A DNA stretch of 64,000 bases from Stenotrophomonas sp. 169 (GCF_014621775.1 NZ_CP061204.1:1198501-1262500); one strand, 5' to 3'. Counted from the first letter of the stretch, positions 42,908 through 53,474 are shown. The notes: generated by a model from the letters alone, not told the origin. Numbers and translations are program-made.

Positions 42908-43486
42908 ATGACCCTGCGTACCCCCCTGCTGCTGGCCCTGCTGTTCAGCACCTCTGCTACCGGCATCGCACTGGCCGCTGACGCGCCGCCCGCTCCGCAG
43001 CGTCCGGCCAAGCTGGACACCAACAACGACGGCTTCGTCGATCGTGCCGAAGCAGCCGCGTCGCCGCGTCTGGTCGCGCGTTTCGACCAGATGGACGCGA
43101 ACAAGGACGGCAAGCTGTCGCGCGAGGAAATGCCGCGTGGCAAGCACGGCCACCGCGGCCCGGGCCGCGGCCACGCCGAGCAGCTGGCGAAGCTGGACAC
43201 CAACAAGGATGGCCGCATCAGCCGTGAGGAAGCCAAGGCCGATCCGCGCCTGGCCGAACGCTTCGATCAGATGGATATCAACAAGGATGGCTTCCTGGAC
43301 CAGGCCGACCGCGAGCTGCGCATGAAGCAGCATCGGGATGCCTGGTTCACAGCGGCCGACACCAACAAGGACGGCCAGTTGAGCAAGGCCGAGTTCGATG
43401 CAGCGAAGGGCCTGATGCACGGTCCCCGCGGCCAGGGCCGGGGACCTGCTGGTCCGGCGGGTCCGGCTCGCCCCGCTGCCAAGTAA
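42908..43486 (+). CDS. Secreted EF-hand calcium-binding protein, five motifs
   Basis: A 192-residue protein with a signal peptide (residues 1-23, ending ALA). Five EF-hand loops are seen: DTNNDGFVDRAE, DANKDGKLSREE, DTNKDGRISREE, DINKDGFLDQAD and DTNKDGQLSKAE. Each has Asp/Asn at positions 1, 3 and 5, Gly at 6 and an acidic residue at position 12. A His/Gly/Arg-rich linker (HGHRGPGRGH) separates loops two and three, and the tail is Gly/Pro/Ala-rich. Probably a periplasmic Ca2+ buffer or sensor. Convergent with the ECF sigma gene. Confidence 0.85.
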   Translation: MTLRTPLLLALLFSTSATGIALAADAPPAPQRPAKLDTNNDGFVDRAEAAASPRLVARFDQMDANKDGKLSREEMPRGKHGHRGPGRGHAEQLAKLDTNKDGRISREEAKADPRLAERFDQMDINKDGFLDQADRELRMKQHRDAWFTAADTNKDGQLSKAEFDAAKGLMHGPRGQGRGPAGPAGPARPAAK

Positions 43487-43505
43487 CCCTGCAGGTTGAT
43501 CGCCC

Positions 43506-43532
43506 GCCCTCGTCGGCCACGCCGGCGAGGGC
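43506..43532. terminator. Hairpin between convergent genes
   Basis: GCCCTCGTCGG (43506-43516) pairs with CCGGCGAGGGC (43522-43532) with one wobble and a 5-base loop. No T-run, so termination efficiency is uncertain. Confidence 0.45.
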
Positions 43533-43564
43533 AGGTGATCGCGGTGCTCAGGATCCGGCTGGGC

Positions 43565-44785
43565 TCACAGCGAGCCGTTTCTCCACAACAACGCCCCGAC
43601 CACGATCAACGCACCCAGGCCGGCGCCCAGCATCCCCTGCTTGCCGTACATCGCTTCGTACGTCCAGTTCCGCTTTCCCTGCCGTCCGCGCCGTTCGGCA
43701 TCCCGGTCGATCAGCGGCTGCATGATCTGCCGCAGTGGAACCAGACACTGCCAGCACACCAGCGACAGGCCTGCGAACAGAGCGAACAGACCCACCCACA
43801 CCGGTGCCGCCAGCAGCGAAAGCGCCAGCACGGTGATGCAGACCACGAGCGCAGTGAGCGTGTTGAGATACACGAAACGCCGGATCTGCGTGCGTTCCTG
43901 CGGCGATTCCGCGAATGACATCAGGTAGCGACCGCCGAGGTAACTGAAGGTCGTACCCCCCACCACGGCGCCGATCGTCGCGCCCACGCTGAGTTGATCC
44001 GCAAACACCGGCAGCTGGGATGCCGCTGCGGTCAACGAACCCAGTGCCGTGCCACCGGTCGCACTGGCGCCGCCCAGGCCGAGCTTGGTGCCGCCCGCGC
44101 CCACGGTACCCAGTACGATGGCCGCGCTGGCCGTACCCGGCGCCACCACCATCAGCGTAGACACCACCGCTGTAGCGAACGCGGCGCTGGGCGCCGTGCT
44201 GCGGGCGAACTCGCCGAAGCGTTGCAGCAGGCCCTCGCGCACCATGCCGCGCGCGCGCGACAGGCGCTTGCGTACCGCCGCGTCACTCAGGCCCAGCAGG
44301 TTGGCCACGTGCTGCGAGCGCTGGCCCTCGCGGTAATACAGCAACAGCACTTCGCGGCTGTCTTCAGGCAAGGCCGAGATGATGTCTTCGGCCGCCGTTT
44401 CTTCTTCGATCTGTTGCAGGCGGTCGGCTGCATCGGGCGATGGATCGGCCGCCATCTGGATGGCCAGATCGGCCGCATCGCCGGACAGGGGACGACCGCG
44501 CTGACGGCGCAGCCAGTCACGGGCGAGGTTGCGGGTGATCTGCCGCAGCCACGGCATGAAACTGGACGGATTGCGCAGCGTCTGCAGTTGCTGCCAGCCG
44601 CGGACGAAGGCGTCCTGGGCGATGTCTTCGCTCGCCTCGCGATCACGGGTGATGGCCAGGGCGATGGCGGTCACCGTGTTCTGGCACGCCTGCACGATGC
44701 GGCCATACGCATGCTGGCAGCCCTTTGCGGCGGCCGGCAGTTCGCGGTGCAGGACATCATCGAAGGGTGCGGCAACAGTCGTCAT
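43565..44785 (-). CDS. ECF sigma factor with long hydrophobic C-terminal extension
   Basis: A 406-residue protein. Residues 1-190 are a normal ECF sigma factor: region 2 with ASEDIAQDAFVRGWQQL and SSFMPWLRQITRNLARDWLRR, then region 4 with LPEDSREVLLLYYREGQRSQHVANLLGLSDAAVRKRLSRAR. Residues 200-406 are extra: Ala/Gly-rich hydrophobic stretches (VVSTLMVVAPGTASAAIVLG; LNTLTALVVCITVLALSLLAAPVW; a last helix LGAGLGALIVVGALLW). The extension predicts membrane tethering, so the sigma may carry its own sequestering domain in place of a separate anti-sigma, for which no gene is seen nearby. Confidence 0.85.
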   Translation of the reverse strand: MTTVAAPFDDVLHRELPAAAKGCQHAYGRIVQACQNTVTAIALAITRDREASEDIAQDAFVRGWQQLQTLRNPSSFMPWLRQITRNLARDWLRRQRGRPLSGDAADLAIQMAADPSPDAADRLQQIEEETAAEDIISALPEDSREVLLLYYREGQRSQHVANLLGLSDAAVRKRLSRARGMVREGLLQRFGEFARSTAPSAAFATAVVSTLMVVAPGTASAAIVLGTVGAGGTKLGLGGASATGGTALGSLTAAASQLPVFADQLSVGATIGAVVGGTTFSYLGGRYLMSFAESPQERTQIRRFVYLNTLTALVVCITVLALSLLAAPVWVGLFALFAGLSLVCWQCLVPLRQIMQPLIDRDAERRGRQGKRNWTYEAMYGKQGMLGAGLGALIVVGALLWRNGSL

Positions 44786-44847
44786 GGGCGGCGCTCCTGC
44801 GGGGATTGTGTCCCAAGACGAAGCGGCCCGGCGAATGTGACCGCCCT

Positions 44848-44933
44848 GTAGTGACGGCCGCTGGCCGTCTGCGCTGACGGCCAGCGGCCGTCACTACCGT
44901 CAGCGCGCGTTGACGGCCAGCGGCCGTCATTGC
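44848..44933. repeat. Three REP-like repeats of a divergent GTAG subtype
   Basis: GTAG-TGACGGCCGCTGGCCGTC at 44848, an inverted copy (GACGGCCAGCGGCCGTCA-CTAC) to 44897, and a third inverted copy, GACGGCCAGCGGCCGTCA-TTGC, near 44912-44933. The GTAG/CTAC head is kept but the stem differs from the other SMAG copies. Confidence 0.78.
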
Positions 44934-44935
44934 AG

Positions 44936-45460
44936 TCAGCGTTGCGGGGCGGCGGGCTGGATACGCACGCGGACTTCTTCTTCCTCTTCCGGCGCGGCGG
45001 GCGGGGTCGGTGCGGCAGGCTGCGGTTGGGCGGCGGGTGCAGGTGCAGCGGGCGCAGGCTGCGGGGCCTGTGCGCCGCGATGGCCCATCGCGATGAACAG
45101 CGCTACGCCGGCGATCACCACCAGCAGGGCGATGCGGATGCGCCACGCCCAGCCGCGGCCGCTGGTGGCAGCGGCGGGTTCGCGGAAGGCGAATTCCGCG
45201 GTCGGATGGTCGCGGCGCGTGGTGTCGAGCAGCCGTGCATCACGCAGGATCTCGCGCGCCTTCGGCTGGTCGTCGGCCCGCACCACCCACACCGTGGGCG
45301 GTCGGATGTTCTTGTTCTGGTCGAGGTAGCTGAACTGGCCGCGGCGTTTGGTGTGGTACGTGCGCCCATCGGTCACACGTACTTCGATGTCATGGCTGCG
45401 CAGCAGCTCGGCCACGCCCTCCACGGTTTCCACGCGCTGGCTGCTGAATATCTGTCTCAT
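44936..45460 (-). CDS. Membrane protein with DUF2007-like N-terminus and Pro/Ala-rich tail
   Basis: A 174-residue protein. Residues 1-75 resemble the small DUF2007 (PII-like alpha/beta) fold: QIFSSQRVETVEGVAELLRSHDIEVRV and VWVVRADDQPKAREILRD. Then comes one membrane helix (about residues 108-125) and a low-complexity Ala/Pro/Gln tail ending in EEEEEVRVRIQP. Xanthomonad relatives have been called pathogenicity-like, without clear function. It follows tesB by 13 bp on the same strand. Confidence 0.6.
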   Translation of the reverse strand: MRQIFSSQRVETVEGVAELLRSHDIEVRVTDGRTYHTKRRGQFSYLDQNKNIRPPTVWVVRADDQPKAREILRDARLLDTTRRDHPTAEFAFREPAAATSGRGWAWRIRIALLVVIAGVALFIAMGHRGAQAPQPAPAAPAPAAQPQPAAPTPPAAPEEEEEVRVRIQPAAPQR

Positions 45461-45473
45461 GGGATGGGGTCCT

Positions 45474-46382
45474 TCAGTCCTTCGCCGGTACGGCGGCTGC
45501 GGCGACGCTGTCGGGCACCACGCGGATCAGGCCTTCCTGTGCCGTGCTGGCGACCAGCCGACCCTGGCGGTCGAAGAACTGGCCGCGTGCCAAGCCGCGC
45601 GAATCCTGCGCGCTGGGACTGTCCAGCGAGTACAGCAGCCAGTCGTCGGCGCGGAACGGCCGGTGGAACCAGATGGCGTGATCCAGCGAGGCCATCTGCA
45701 CGTGCGGCTGGTAATAGCTGATGCCGTGCGGGAACGTTGCCGTGCCCAGCAGGTGGAAGTCCGATGCATAGGCCAGCAGCGCTTGATGCAGCTCCGGGGA
45801 ATCGCCCACCGGCTCGCTAAGGCGGAACCAGACCTGGTGATACGGCGGGCGCTTGGGCGGGTTGAGTTCATCGCGCGGATAGACGTGGCGGAACTCGAAC
45901 GGACCGCCGCGTGACAGCCAGCGCTGCACCTTGATCGGCAGCCGCTCCAGCACGTCCTGCGGCAGCGGGCGGTTGGGTTCCAGGTCTTCCGGCTGCGGCA
46001 CTTCCGGCATCTTGTGCTGGTGCTCGGCGCCGTGCTCGGCTTGCTGGAACGAGGCCGCACAGAAGAAGATCACCTTGCCGTGCTGGATGGCGGTGACCCG
46101 GCGTACCGAGAAACTGCCGCCGTCCCGGGTGCGGTCGACGTCGTACACGATCGGATGATCGATGTTGCCCGCCCGCAGAAAGTAGGCGTGCAACGAATGG
46201 ACGTGGCGGCCGTTCTCCACCGTGGCCTGGGCTGCGGCCAGGGCCTGGCCCAGCACCTGTCCACCGAACACATACTTGGTGCCGATGTCGCGGCTCTGGC
46301 CACGGAACAGGTTGTCTTCCAGCCGCTCCAGGGTGAGCAGGTCGATCAGTTCGGAGACGACGGGTTCGTGCGTGTCGTTCAA
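45474..46382 (-). CDS. tesB: Acyl-CoA thioesterase II
   Basis: A 302-residue double-hotdog thioesterase that hydrolyses medium/long acyl-CoA to fatty acid and CoA. N-terminal LERLEDNLFRGQSRDIGTKYVFGGQVLGQAL and FLRAGNIDHPIVYDVDRTRDGGSFSVRRV match TesB; the second hotdog has SLDHAIWFHRPFRADDWLLY. Length is typical (about 286-300). It heads a likely unit with the DUF2007-like gene (13-bp gap). Confidence 0.92.
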   Translation of the reverse strand: MNDTHEPVVSELIDLLTLERLEDNLFRGQSRDIGTKYVFGGQVLGQALAAAQATVENGRHVHSLHAYFLRAGNIDHPIVYDVDRTRDGGSFSVRRVTAIQHGKVIFFCAASFQQAEHGAEHQHKMPEVPQPEDLEPNRPLPQDVLERLPIKVQRWLSRGGPFEFRHVYPRDELNPPKRPPYHQVWFRLSEPVGDSPELHQALLAYASDFHLLGTATFPHGISYYQPHVQMASLDHAIWFHRPFRADDWLLYSLDSPSAQDSRGLARGQFFDRQGRLVASTAQEGLIRVVPDSVAAAAVPAKD

Positions 46383-46443
46383 GAGGGACAGCCGGTGTCA
46401 GGACAGGGGGCGATTATAGCGGGGACGCCCCCGGACCCACGGT

Positions 46444-47220
46444 TCATTTACCCAGCCGGGCGACCAGGTGCTGCAAGGCCTGCTGCGCATCGGGCGCGTA
46501 CCAGGATTCAATGAAGCGATCCAGCTGGATCAGGTCCGGATGCAGGGCTTCGTGCAGCTCGGCGCGGGCGATGGCCCGGGTCAGCAGCATGGGCTGGCGC
46601 GGCATCTTCAGCAGCCGCTGCAGCCACGCCACGGCGCGGGCCACCACCAGATCGCCGTCCGCCAGCTCATCCACCAGGCCGATCTGCAGCGCCTGCTCGG
46701 CCGGCACCATCGCCGCAGTGGTAAGTAGGATGCCGGCGCGGTGCACGCCTACGGCACGGCGCAGCAGGCGCTGGATGCCTTCAGGCGCGACCAGGCCGAC
46801 CTGTACCTCGTTCAATCCGATGGTGAAGGGCTGGGCAGGGTCAATGCTGCGCGCCATCACCCGGTAGTCGCAGCACAGCGCCAGCACGCAGCCCCCTGCC
46901 GGCGCGTGGCCGGTCAGCGCGGCCACCACCGGGATGCGGCTCTCGGCCAGCGTGCGCACCGCGCCGAAGAACGCCTGCCAGCTGTCCAGCAGAGCACGCT
47001 GGTCATCGCCATGGGCCATCAGATGCGGCACGTCCATGCCGCCGGTGAACACGCGCTCGTTGCCGGACAGCACCAGGCCGTGCACGTCCTCGGCCATGGC
47101 CTGTTCGATCGCGTGGATCAGCTGCCGGCACAGCTCGGTGTCGAGCGCATTGACCGGCGGCCGCGCCAGGCGCAGTTCGCGGATGGGGCCGTGGTTGTAC
47201 ACCTCGATGAGGGTGGTCAT
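46444..47220 (-). CDS. Enoyl-CoA hydratase/isomerase family protein
   Basis: A 258-residue crotonase-fold protein, probably acting in fatty-acid beta-oxidation or isomerisation. Seen: RPPVNALD near the N-terminus, then FTGGMDVPHL and LTGHAPAGGCVLALCCDYRVMA (oxyanion-hole region), and EVQVGLVAPEG. The first catalytic Glu of true hydratases is not evident; Ala/His-Ala-Pro-Ala fills part of the oxyanion region, so isomerase or another crotonase activity is possible. ATG at 47220; the upstream frame runs back into the divergent gene. Confidence 0.82.
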   Translation of the reverse strand: MTTLIEVYNHGPIRELRLARPPVNALDTELCRQLIHAIEQAMAEDVHGLVLSGNERVFTGGMDVPHLMAHGDDQRALLDSWQAFFGAVRTLAESRIPVVAALTGHAPAGGCVLALCCDYRVMARSIDPAQPFTIGLNEVQVGLVAPEGIQRLLRRAVGVHRAGILLTTAAMVPAEQALQIGLVDELADGDLVVARAVAWLQRLLKMPRQPMLLTRAIARAELHEALHPDLIQLDRFIESWYAPDAQQALQHLVARLGK

Positions 47221-47254
47221 GCTGCGATCTCTTGCCGTGAGGGAACGTGGTCCG

Positions 47255-47707
47255 ATGATAACCAAACCATTCGTTGGCGTACTGTTCGGGATCTGCGCCT
47301 GGGCTGCGCCCCTTGTGGGCTCCGCCGCGACGGTGACCTGCCTGGAAGTAAAGGAGGGCTGGGCGCGATTGCCGCCGACCGCCTCCACGCCGATGACCGC
47401 CGGCTACGGGAAAATCCGCAACGCATGCGGAAAGGCCGTCACGGTGGTGGGCGCGCGCAGTGCGGCCTTCGCCGATGTGTCGCTGCATGAAACCCGGGTG
47501 CAGGGCGATGTCAGCCGCATGCAGCACCTGCACCATCTGGCGATACCGGCGGGCGCGACGATCGAATTGAAGCCCGGTGGCATGCACCTGATGTTGATGC
47601 AGGCAACTGGCGCAGTGAAAGAAGGGCAGGCGGTGCCGGTGGTATTGGCGCTGGACGGCGGTGACGAAGCGAGCATCACCCTGCAGGTGCGGAAGGCCGC
47701 CCCCTGA
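47255..47707 (+). CDS. Periplasmic copper chaperone, PCu(A)C family
   Basis: A 150-residue protein with a signal peptide (residues 1-24, ending SAA). The copper-site pattern of the PCu(A)C fold is seen: HETRVQGDVSRMQHL followed by GGMHLMLM about 25 residues later (His, Met, His-x-Met ligands). Members carry Cu(I) to cytochrome oxidase or related sites. It is divergent from the crotonase gene, 34 bp apart; the two promoters must overlap. Confidence 0.85.
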   Translation: MITKPFVGVLFGICAWAAPLVGSAATVTCLEVKEGWARLPPTASTPMTAGYGKIRNACGKAVTVVGARSAAFADVSLHETRVQGDVSRMQHLHHLAIPAGATIELKPGGMHLMLMQATGAVKEGQAVPVVLALDGGDEASITLQVRKAAP

Positions 47708-47735
47708 CACCCCGCAGTCGTGCGGACGGATGCCG

Positions 47736-47877
47736 GGTAGCGCCGAGCCACGCTCGGCGAGCGCAGCGGCAAGGTCTACGTGCAGAAGCCGCCGAGCACG
47801 GCTCGGCGCTACCGGGGTGGTGTCTGTAGCGCCCAGCCACGCTCGGCGAGCGCAGCGGCAGGGTCTACGTGCAGAAC
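47736..47877. repeat. Three SMAG copies with a duplicated spacer
   Basis: GGTAG-CGCCGAGC-CAC-GCTCGGCG at 47736, an inverted copy ending GCTACC at 47813, and GTAG-CGCCCAGC-CAC-GCTCGGCG at 47826 (one stem change). The spacer GAGCGCAGCGGCARGGTC plus TACGTGCAGAA occurs twice. Confidence 0.85.
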
Positions 47878-47887
47878 AAGCGGTCGC

Positions 47888-48295
47888 TCAGGTCGAGGCG
47901 TTGCGCACTGCATCCGGTAATGGCGCGCTCTTGCCGGTCTGCGTATCCATCCACACCACCACCACGTTGCCATCCGAGTACAGGCGGGTTTCGTCCTGCT
48001 GGTCGACGATGCGATGGCCGATGGTGACGCTGCTGTTGCCCAGCCGCTCCACGAACAGTTCCACCAGGATGTCGTTCGGCCACACGAGCGGCAGCCGGTA
48101 GTTGACGTTGGTGGCGGCCACCACCGGCGCGATGCGGTCGGTCATCGCCACGCCTTCCACGCCCAGCATCCAGCGCACGCGCGCTTCTTCCAGGTACGAG
48201 ATGTACTTGGCGTTGTTGACGTGGCCCATGCTGTCCATGTCGCGCCAGCGCACGCTGATCGGTATGCGGGCGAGGATCTTGTGCTCGTTGCTCAT
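47888..48295 (-). CDS. 4HBT-family acyl-CoA thioesterase, coupled to uvrA
   Basis: A 135-residue single-hotdog thioesterase, YbgC/FcbC-like. The catalytic Asp lies in [24 protein letters not shown] (about residues 17-40), the standard family motif. It cleaves acyl-CoA (substrate length unknown). Its ATG overlaps the uvrA stop by one base (TGATG at 48297-48293), so translation is coupled to uvrA, although no functional link is known. Confidence 0.85.
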   Translation of the reverse strand: MSNEHKILARIPISVRWRDMDSMGHVNNAKYISYLEEARVRWMLGVEGVAMTDRIAPVVAATNVNYRLPLVWPNDILVELFVERLGNSSVTIGHRIVDQQDETRLYSDGNVVVVWMDTQTGKSAPLPDAVRNAST

Positions 48296-51200
48296 CAGGC
48301 GTCCTTCTTCTTGCGCGTCGCGGGGGTCTTGGTCGCGGCGGACTTGGTCGTGGTGCCGGTGCTCTTGGCGGCGGCAGCTTTCTTCTTCGGTTCCGGCTTC
48401 ACCTTGCGCGGCGGGCGGGCATCCGGCTTGTTCGCCACGGCGGCCGGCTTGTCCGGACGCGCGCTGATCGAAGGCAGCATCTTCGCCAGGAACTGGCCGG
48501 TGTACGAGGTCGGGCAGGCTGCCACGTCTTCCGGCGTGCCGGTGACCAGGATCGTGCCACCGCGGTGGCCGCCTTCCGGGCCGAGATCGACGATCCAGTC
48601 GGCGGTCTTGATGACATCCAGATTGTGCTCGATCACCACCACCGTGTTGCCTTCGTCGCGCAGCTTGTGCAGCACGCCCAGCAGCGCTTCGATGTCGTGG
48701 AAATGCAGACCGGTGGTCGGCTCATCCAGGATGTACAGCGTGCGCCCGGTATCGCGGCGCGACAGTTCCTTGGACAGCTTCACGCGCTGTGCTTCACCAC
48801 CGGACAGCGTGGTCGCGCTCTGCCCCAGCTTGATATAGCTCAGGCCCACGTCGACCAGGGTTTCCAGCTTGCGCGCGATGCTCGGCACCGGCTCGAACAG
48901 CTTCAGCGCATCTTCGACGGTCATCTGCAGCACGTCGTTGATGTTGTAGCCCTTGTACAGGATCTCCAGCGTCTCGCGGTTGTAGCGCTTGCCATGGCAG
49001 ACATCGCACGGCACGTACACGTCCGGCAGGAAGTGCATTTCGACCTTGATCAGGCCATCGCCCTGGCAGGCTTCGCAGCGGCCACCGCGCACGTTGAAGC
49101 TGAAGCGGCCCGGCGAGTAACCGCGCGCACGCGATTCGGGTACCTGCGCGTACAGCTCGCGCAGGGGCGTGAACAGACCGGTGTACGTGGCCGGATTCGA
49201 GCGCGGGGTGCGGCCGATCGGCGACTGGTCGATGTCCACGACTTTGTCGAACAGGTCCAGCCCGTCGATTTCCTTGTACGGAGCGATGTCGTGCGATGCG
49301 CCGTTGATCTCGTTGGCGGCCAGCGAGAACAGCGTGTCGTTGATCAGCGTGGACTTGCCCGAGCCGGACACGCCGGTGATGCAGGTCATCAGGCCCGCCG
49401 GAATCGCCAGGTCGACGTTCTTCAGGTTGTTGCCGCTGGCGCCGCGCAGGTGCAGGGTCGTCTTCGGATTCGGCTTGTGCCGGCGTGCCGGGATCTCGAT
49501 CCCGCGCTTGCCTGACAGGTACTGGCCGGTCAACGAACGGGGCGAATCCAGGATGTCCTGCAGGGTGCCCTGGCCGACGATCTCGCCACCGTGCACGCCC
49601 GCGCCCGGACCGATGTCCAGCACGTAGTCGGCCAGACGGATCGCATCTTCGTCATGCTCCACCACGATCACCGTGTTGCCCAGGTCACGCAGGCGGGTGA
49701 GGGTGCCAAGCAGGCGTTCGTTGTCGCGCTGGTGCAGGCCGATGGACGGCTCATCCAGCACGTACATCACACCGACCAGTCCCGCGCCGATCTGCGACGC
49801 CAGGCGGATGCGCTGGGCCTCACCACCGGACAGGGTATCGGCCTTGCGTTCCAGACTCAGGTAATCCAGGCCCACGTCCACCAAGAAGCCGAGGCGTTCA
49901 CCGATTTCCTTGACGATCTTGCTGGCGATCTCGCCACGCCAGCCCGGCAGGCTCAGCGTGTTGAAGAACGTCAGCGCCTCGTCGATCGGCATCACCACCA
50001 GGTCCGGCAGCGGACGGTCGGCCACGAACACGTTGCGCGCGGCACGGTTCAGGCGGGCGCCCTTGCACTCCGGGCAGCTCTGCTCGCTGATGTACTTGCC
50101 CAGTTCTTCCTGCACCGCCGACGATTCGGTTTCCTTGTAGCGGCGTTCCAGGTTGGGAATGATGCCCTCGAAGCGGTGCTTGCGCTGGGTGCGCCCGCCC
50201 GCCTCGGTGAAGTAGGTGAAGCTGATGGTCTCATCGCCGCTGCCGTACAGCACGGCCTTCTGCACGTTGGCCGGCAGCGTGTTCCAGGCCGCATCCACAT
50301 CGAACTTGTAGTGCTTGGCCAGCGAGGCGATCAGCTGGAAGTAGTACGCGTTGCGACGGTCCCAGCCGCGCACGGCGCCGGCCGACAGCGGCAGCTCCGG
50401 GTGCACGACCACGCGGGACGGATCGAAGAACTCGGCCATGCCCAGGCCATCGCAGCCGGGGCAGGCGCCCATGGGGGCATTGAACGAGAACAGGCGGGGC
50501 TCCAGCTCGGGCAGCGAGTAATCGCAGACCGGGCACGAGTACTTGGACGAGAACAGCGCGGGCGCCGCATCGGCTGCGTCCAGCGACTGCACCGACACCA
50601 TGCCGTCACCGAGCTTCAGTGCGGTTTCAAAGCTTTCGGCCAGGCGCTGCTTGATGTCATCGCGCGGGCGGAACCGGTCGATCACCGCCTCGATGGTGTG
50701 CTTCTGGCGCAGCGCCAGCGGCGGCACTTCGTCCACCTCGTACAGCACGCCGTCCACGCGCACGCGGACGTAGCCCTGCGCACGCAGCTGGTCGAAGACC
50801 TGCGCATGCTCGCCCTTGCGGTCGCGGATCACCGGCGCCAGCAGCATGTAGCGCTGTTCCGGATCCAGCGTCAGCACGTGGTCGACCATCTGGCTGACGG
50901 TCTGTGCTTCCAGCGGGTAGCCGTGGTCCGGGCAGCGCGGGGTGCCGACGCGCGCGTACAGCAGTCGCAGGTAATCGTAGATTTCGGTGATGGTGCCGAC
51001 GGTCGAACGCGGATTGTGCGAGGTCGACTTCTGTTCGATCGAGATGGCGGGGGACAGGCCTTCGATGTGGTCCAGGTCCGGCTTTTCCATCACGCTGAGG
51101 AACTGGCGGGCATAGGCCGACAGGGATTCGACGTAACGGCGCTGGCCCTCGGCGTAGATCGTATCGAACGCCAACGAGGACTTGCCCGAGCCGGACAGGC

Positions 51201-51297
51201 CGGTGATCACGATCAGCTTGTCACGCGGCAGATCGAGATCGATGTTCTTGAGGTTGTGCGTCCGCGCGCCGCGGATGCGGATGAAATCCATCGCCAT
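48295..51297 (-). CDS. uvrA: Excinuclease ABC subunit A
   Basis: A 1000-residue ABC-type damage sensor of nucleotide excision repair; a dimer loads UvrB on damaged DNA. Both ATPase halves are complete: Walker [11 protein letters not shown] near residue 32 and [10 protein letters not shown] in the second half, and signatures [13 protein letters not shown] and [13 protein letters not shown]. The two zinc modules are seen ([29 protein letters not shown]). A C-terminal Lys/Ala/Thr tail of about 45 residues extends past the core. Two ATGs (51297, 51291) are possible; the upstream extension frame has no family sequence. Confidence 0.97.
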   Translation of the reverse strand: MAMDFIRIRGARTHNLKNIDLDLPRDKLIVITGLSGSGKSSLAFDTIYAEGQRRYVESLSAYARQFLSVMEKPDLDHIEGLSPAISIEQKSTSHNPRSTVGTITEIYDYLRLLYARVGTPRCPDHGYPLEAQTVSQMVDHVLTLDPEQRYMLLAPVIRDRKGEHAQVFDQLRAQGYVRVRVDGVLYEVDEVPPLALRQKHTIEAVIDRFRPRDDIKQRLAESFETALKLGDGMVSVQSLDAADAAPALFSSKYSCPVCDYSLPELEPRLFSFNAPMGACPGCDGLGMAEFFDPSRVVVHPELPLSAGAVRGWDRRNAYYFQLIASLAKHYKFDVDAAWNTLPANVQKAVLYGSGDETISFTYFTEAGGRTQRKHRFEGIIPNLERRYKETESSAVQEELGKYISEQSCPECKGARLNRAARNVFVADRPLPDLVVMPIDEALTFFNTLSLPGWRGEIASKIVKEIGERLGFLVDVGLDYLSLERKADTLSGGEAQRIRLASQIGAGLVGVMYVLDEPSIGLHQRDNERLLGTLTRLRDLGNTVIVVEHDEDAIRLADYVLDIGPGAGVHGGEIVGQGTLQDILDSPRSLTGQYLSGKRGIEIPARRHKPNPKTTLHLRGASGNNLKNVDLAIPAGLMTCITGVSGSGKSTLINDTLFSLAANEINGASHDIAPYKEIDGLDLFDKVVDIDQSPIGRTPRSNPATYTGLFTPLRELYAQVPESRARGYSPGRFSFNVRGGRCEACQGDGLIKVEMHFLPDVYVPCDVCHGKRYNRETLEILYKGYNINDVLQMTVEDALKLFEPVPSIARKLETLVDVGLSYIKLGQSATTLSGGEAQRVKLSKELSRRDTGRTLYILDEPTTGLHFHDIEALLGVLHKLRDEGNTVVVIEHNLDVIKTADWIVDLGPEGGHRGGTILVTGTPEDVAACPTSYTGQFLAKMLPSISARPDKPAAVANKPDARPPRKVKPEPKKKAAAAKSTGTTTKSAATKTPATRKKKDA

Positions 51298-51494
51298 GGG
51301 GGATCCGGTAGTGGGGACTTGGGCTGGGGCCCGGCCAGCAGGAAGGGCGTCGGGGACGGCAATCAAGCAGCCTACCGAGCAGACCAGATGGGGGCAATGG
51401 GCGACAATGCCAGCCGCCAGTCGCATGGGATGAGATTGCCAGTCAGGGTGATGAAGGCCTTGTGCCGCCTGCGTTTGCGTGGCGTGGGGCTGGG

Positions 51495-51523
51495 TTGACC
51501 GGGGCAGGGGGCTCGCGTACAAT
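51495..51523 (+). promoter_or_regulatory. Sigma-70 promoter of rplU-rpmA
   Basis: TTGACC (51495-51500) and TACAAT (51518-51523) are separated by 17 bp. The start codon of rplU is 67 bp downstream. Confidence 0.82.
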
Positions 51524-51589
51524 TCCGCTCCTGTTTGCCCTCGATGGCAACAGCCAATAGACCACAATAACTACAAAGGAAGTCTGGTC

Positions 51590-51910
51590 ATGTACGCAGT
51601 ACTGGTCACCGGCGGTAAGCAATACCGCGTCGCGCAGGGCGAAAAGCTCCGCGTGGAAAAGCTCGAAGTCGAAGTCGGCAGCGAGATCAAGTTTGACAAC
51701 ATCCTGCTGCTCGGCGACAGCGATGGCATCAAGATCGGCGACGCCCTGAGCGGCGCTTCGGTCACTGCCACCGTCCTGTCCCAGGGTCGTGCCGACAAGA
51801 TCCGGATCATCAAGTTCCGTCGTCGTAAGCACCACATGAAGCGCCAGGGTCACCGTCAGTACTACACCGAAATCGAGATCACCGGCGTTGCCGGTGGCAG
51901 CAGCAAGTAA
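51590..51910 (+). CDS. rplU: 50S ribosomal protein L21
   Basis: A 106-residue L21 protein of the large ribosomal subunit. [25 protein letters not shown] at the start and [21 protein letters not shown] in the middle are the standard 23S rRNA-binding features. ATG 51590 follows AAAGGAAG. It is followed by rpmA after 11 bp, and a strong promoter precedes it. Confidence 0.97.
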   Translation: MYAVLVTGGKQYRVAQGEKLRVEKLEVEVGSEIKFDNILLLGDSDGIKIGDALSGASVTATVLSQGRADKIRIIKFRRRKHHMKRQGHRQYYTEIEITGVAGGSSK

Positions 51911-51921
51911 GGAGATAGGTC

Positions 51922-52185
51922 ATGGCACATAAAAAAGGCGTAGGCTCTTCGCGCAACGGTCGCGACTCCAACCCGAAATACCTCGGCGTGAAGATCTTCG
52001 GTGGCCAGGCCATCGACGCTGGCAACATCATCGTGCGTCAGCGCGGCACCCAGTTCCATCCGGGTACCGGCGTCGGCCTCGGCCGTGACCACACCCTGTT
52101 CGCCCTGGTGAACGGCAAGGTGGAGTTCTCGGTCAAGGGTCCGAACAAGCGTCGTACCGTCAGCGTGGTGTCGGTCGAAGCCTGA
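51922..52185 (+). CDS. rpmA: 50S ribosomal protein L27
   Basis: An 87-residue L27 protein whose N-terminal arm reaches the peptidyl-transferase centre. [24 protein letters not shown] is the classic proteobacterial start with no cleavable extension. It is preceded by AAGGAGAT and co-transcribed with rplU. Confidence 0.97.
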   Translation: MAHKKGVGSSRNGRDSNPKYLGVKIFGGQAIDAGNIIVRQRGTQFHPGTGVGLGRDHTLFALVNGKVEFSVKGPNKRRTVSVVSVEA

Positions 52186-52235
52186 TCCAGGCCTGGCTGG
52201 CAGCCCATGCTGGTCATGGGTTCGCTGCAGAAGAG

Positions 52236-52256
52236 CCCCGCTTCGGCGGGGTTTTT
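52236..52256 (+). terminator. Rho-independent terminator of rplU-rpmA
   Basis: CCCCGC-TTCG-GCGGGG followed by TTTTT, about 50 bp after the rpmA stop. Confidence 0.93.
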
Positions 52257-52319
52257 CGTTGAATGAAGTACCCGGCCCACCGCCCAGGTGGCCGTGCTCC
52301 GGCTGCGCCGGCGCGCTAG

Positions 52320-53423
<1,104 letters not shown>

Positions 53424-53452
53424 TCGTCTTCGTTTGGTTGGACGCGAAAAGC

Positions 53453-53474
53453 CCGGCTTCGGCCGGGTTTTTTG
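53453..53474 (+). terminator. Rho-independent terminator of obgE
   Basis: CCCGGC-TTCG-GCCGGG followed by six T residues. The sequence and its following GTTG are repeated in inverted form at the rpsT end. Confidence 0.95.

Noticed and set aside
49591..51498. A 635-codon plus-strand open frame
   Set aside because: Antisense to uvrA, whose Walker, signature and zinc motifs are intact.
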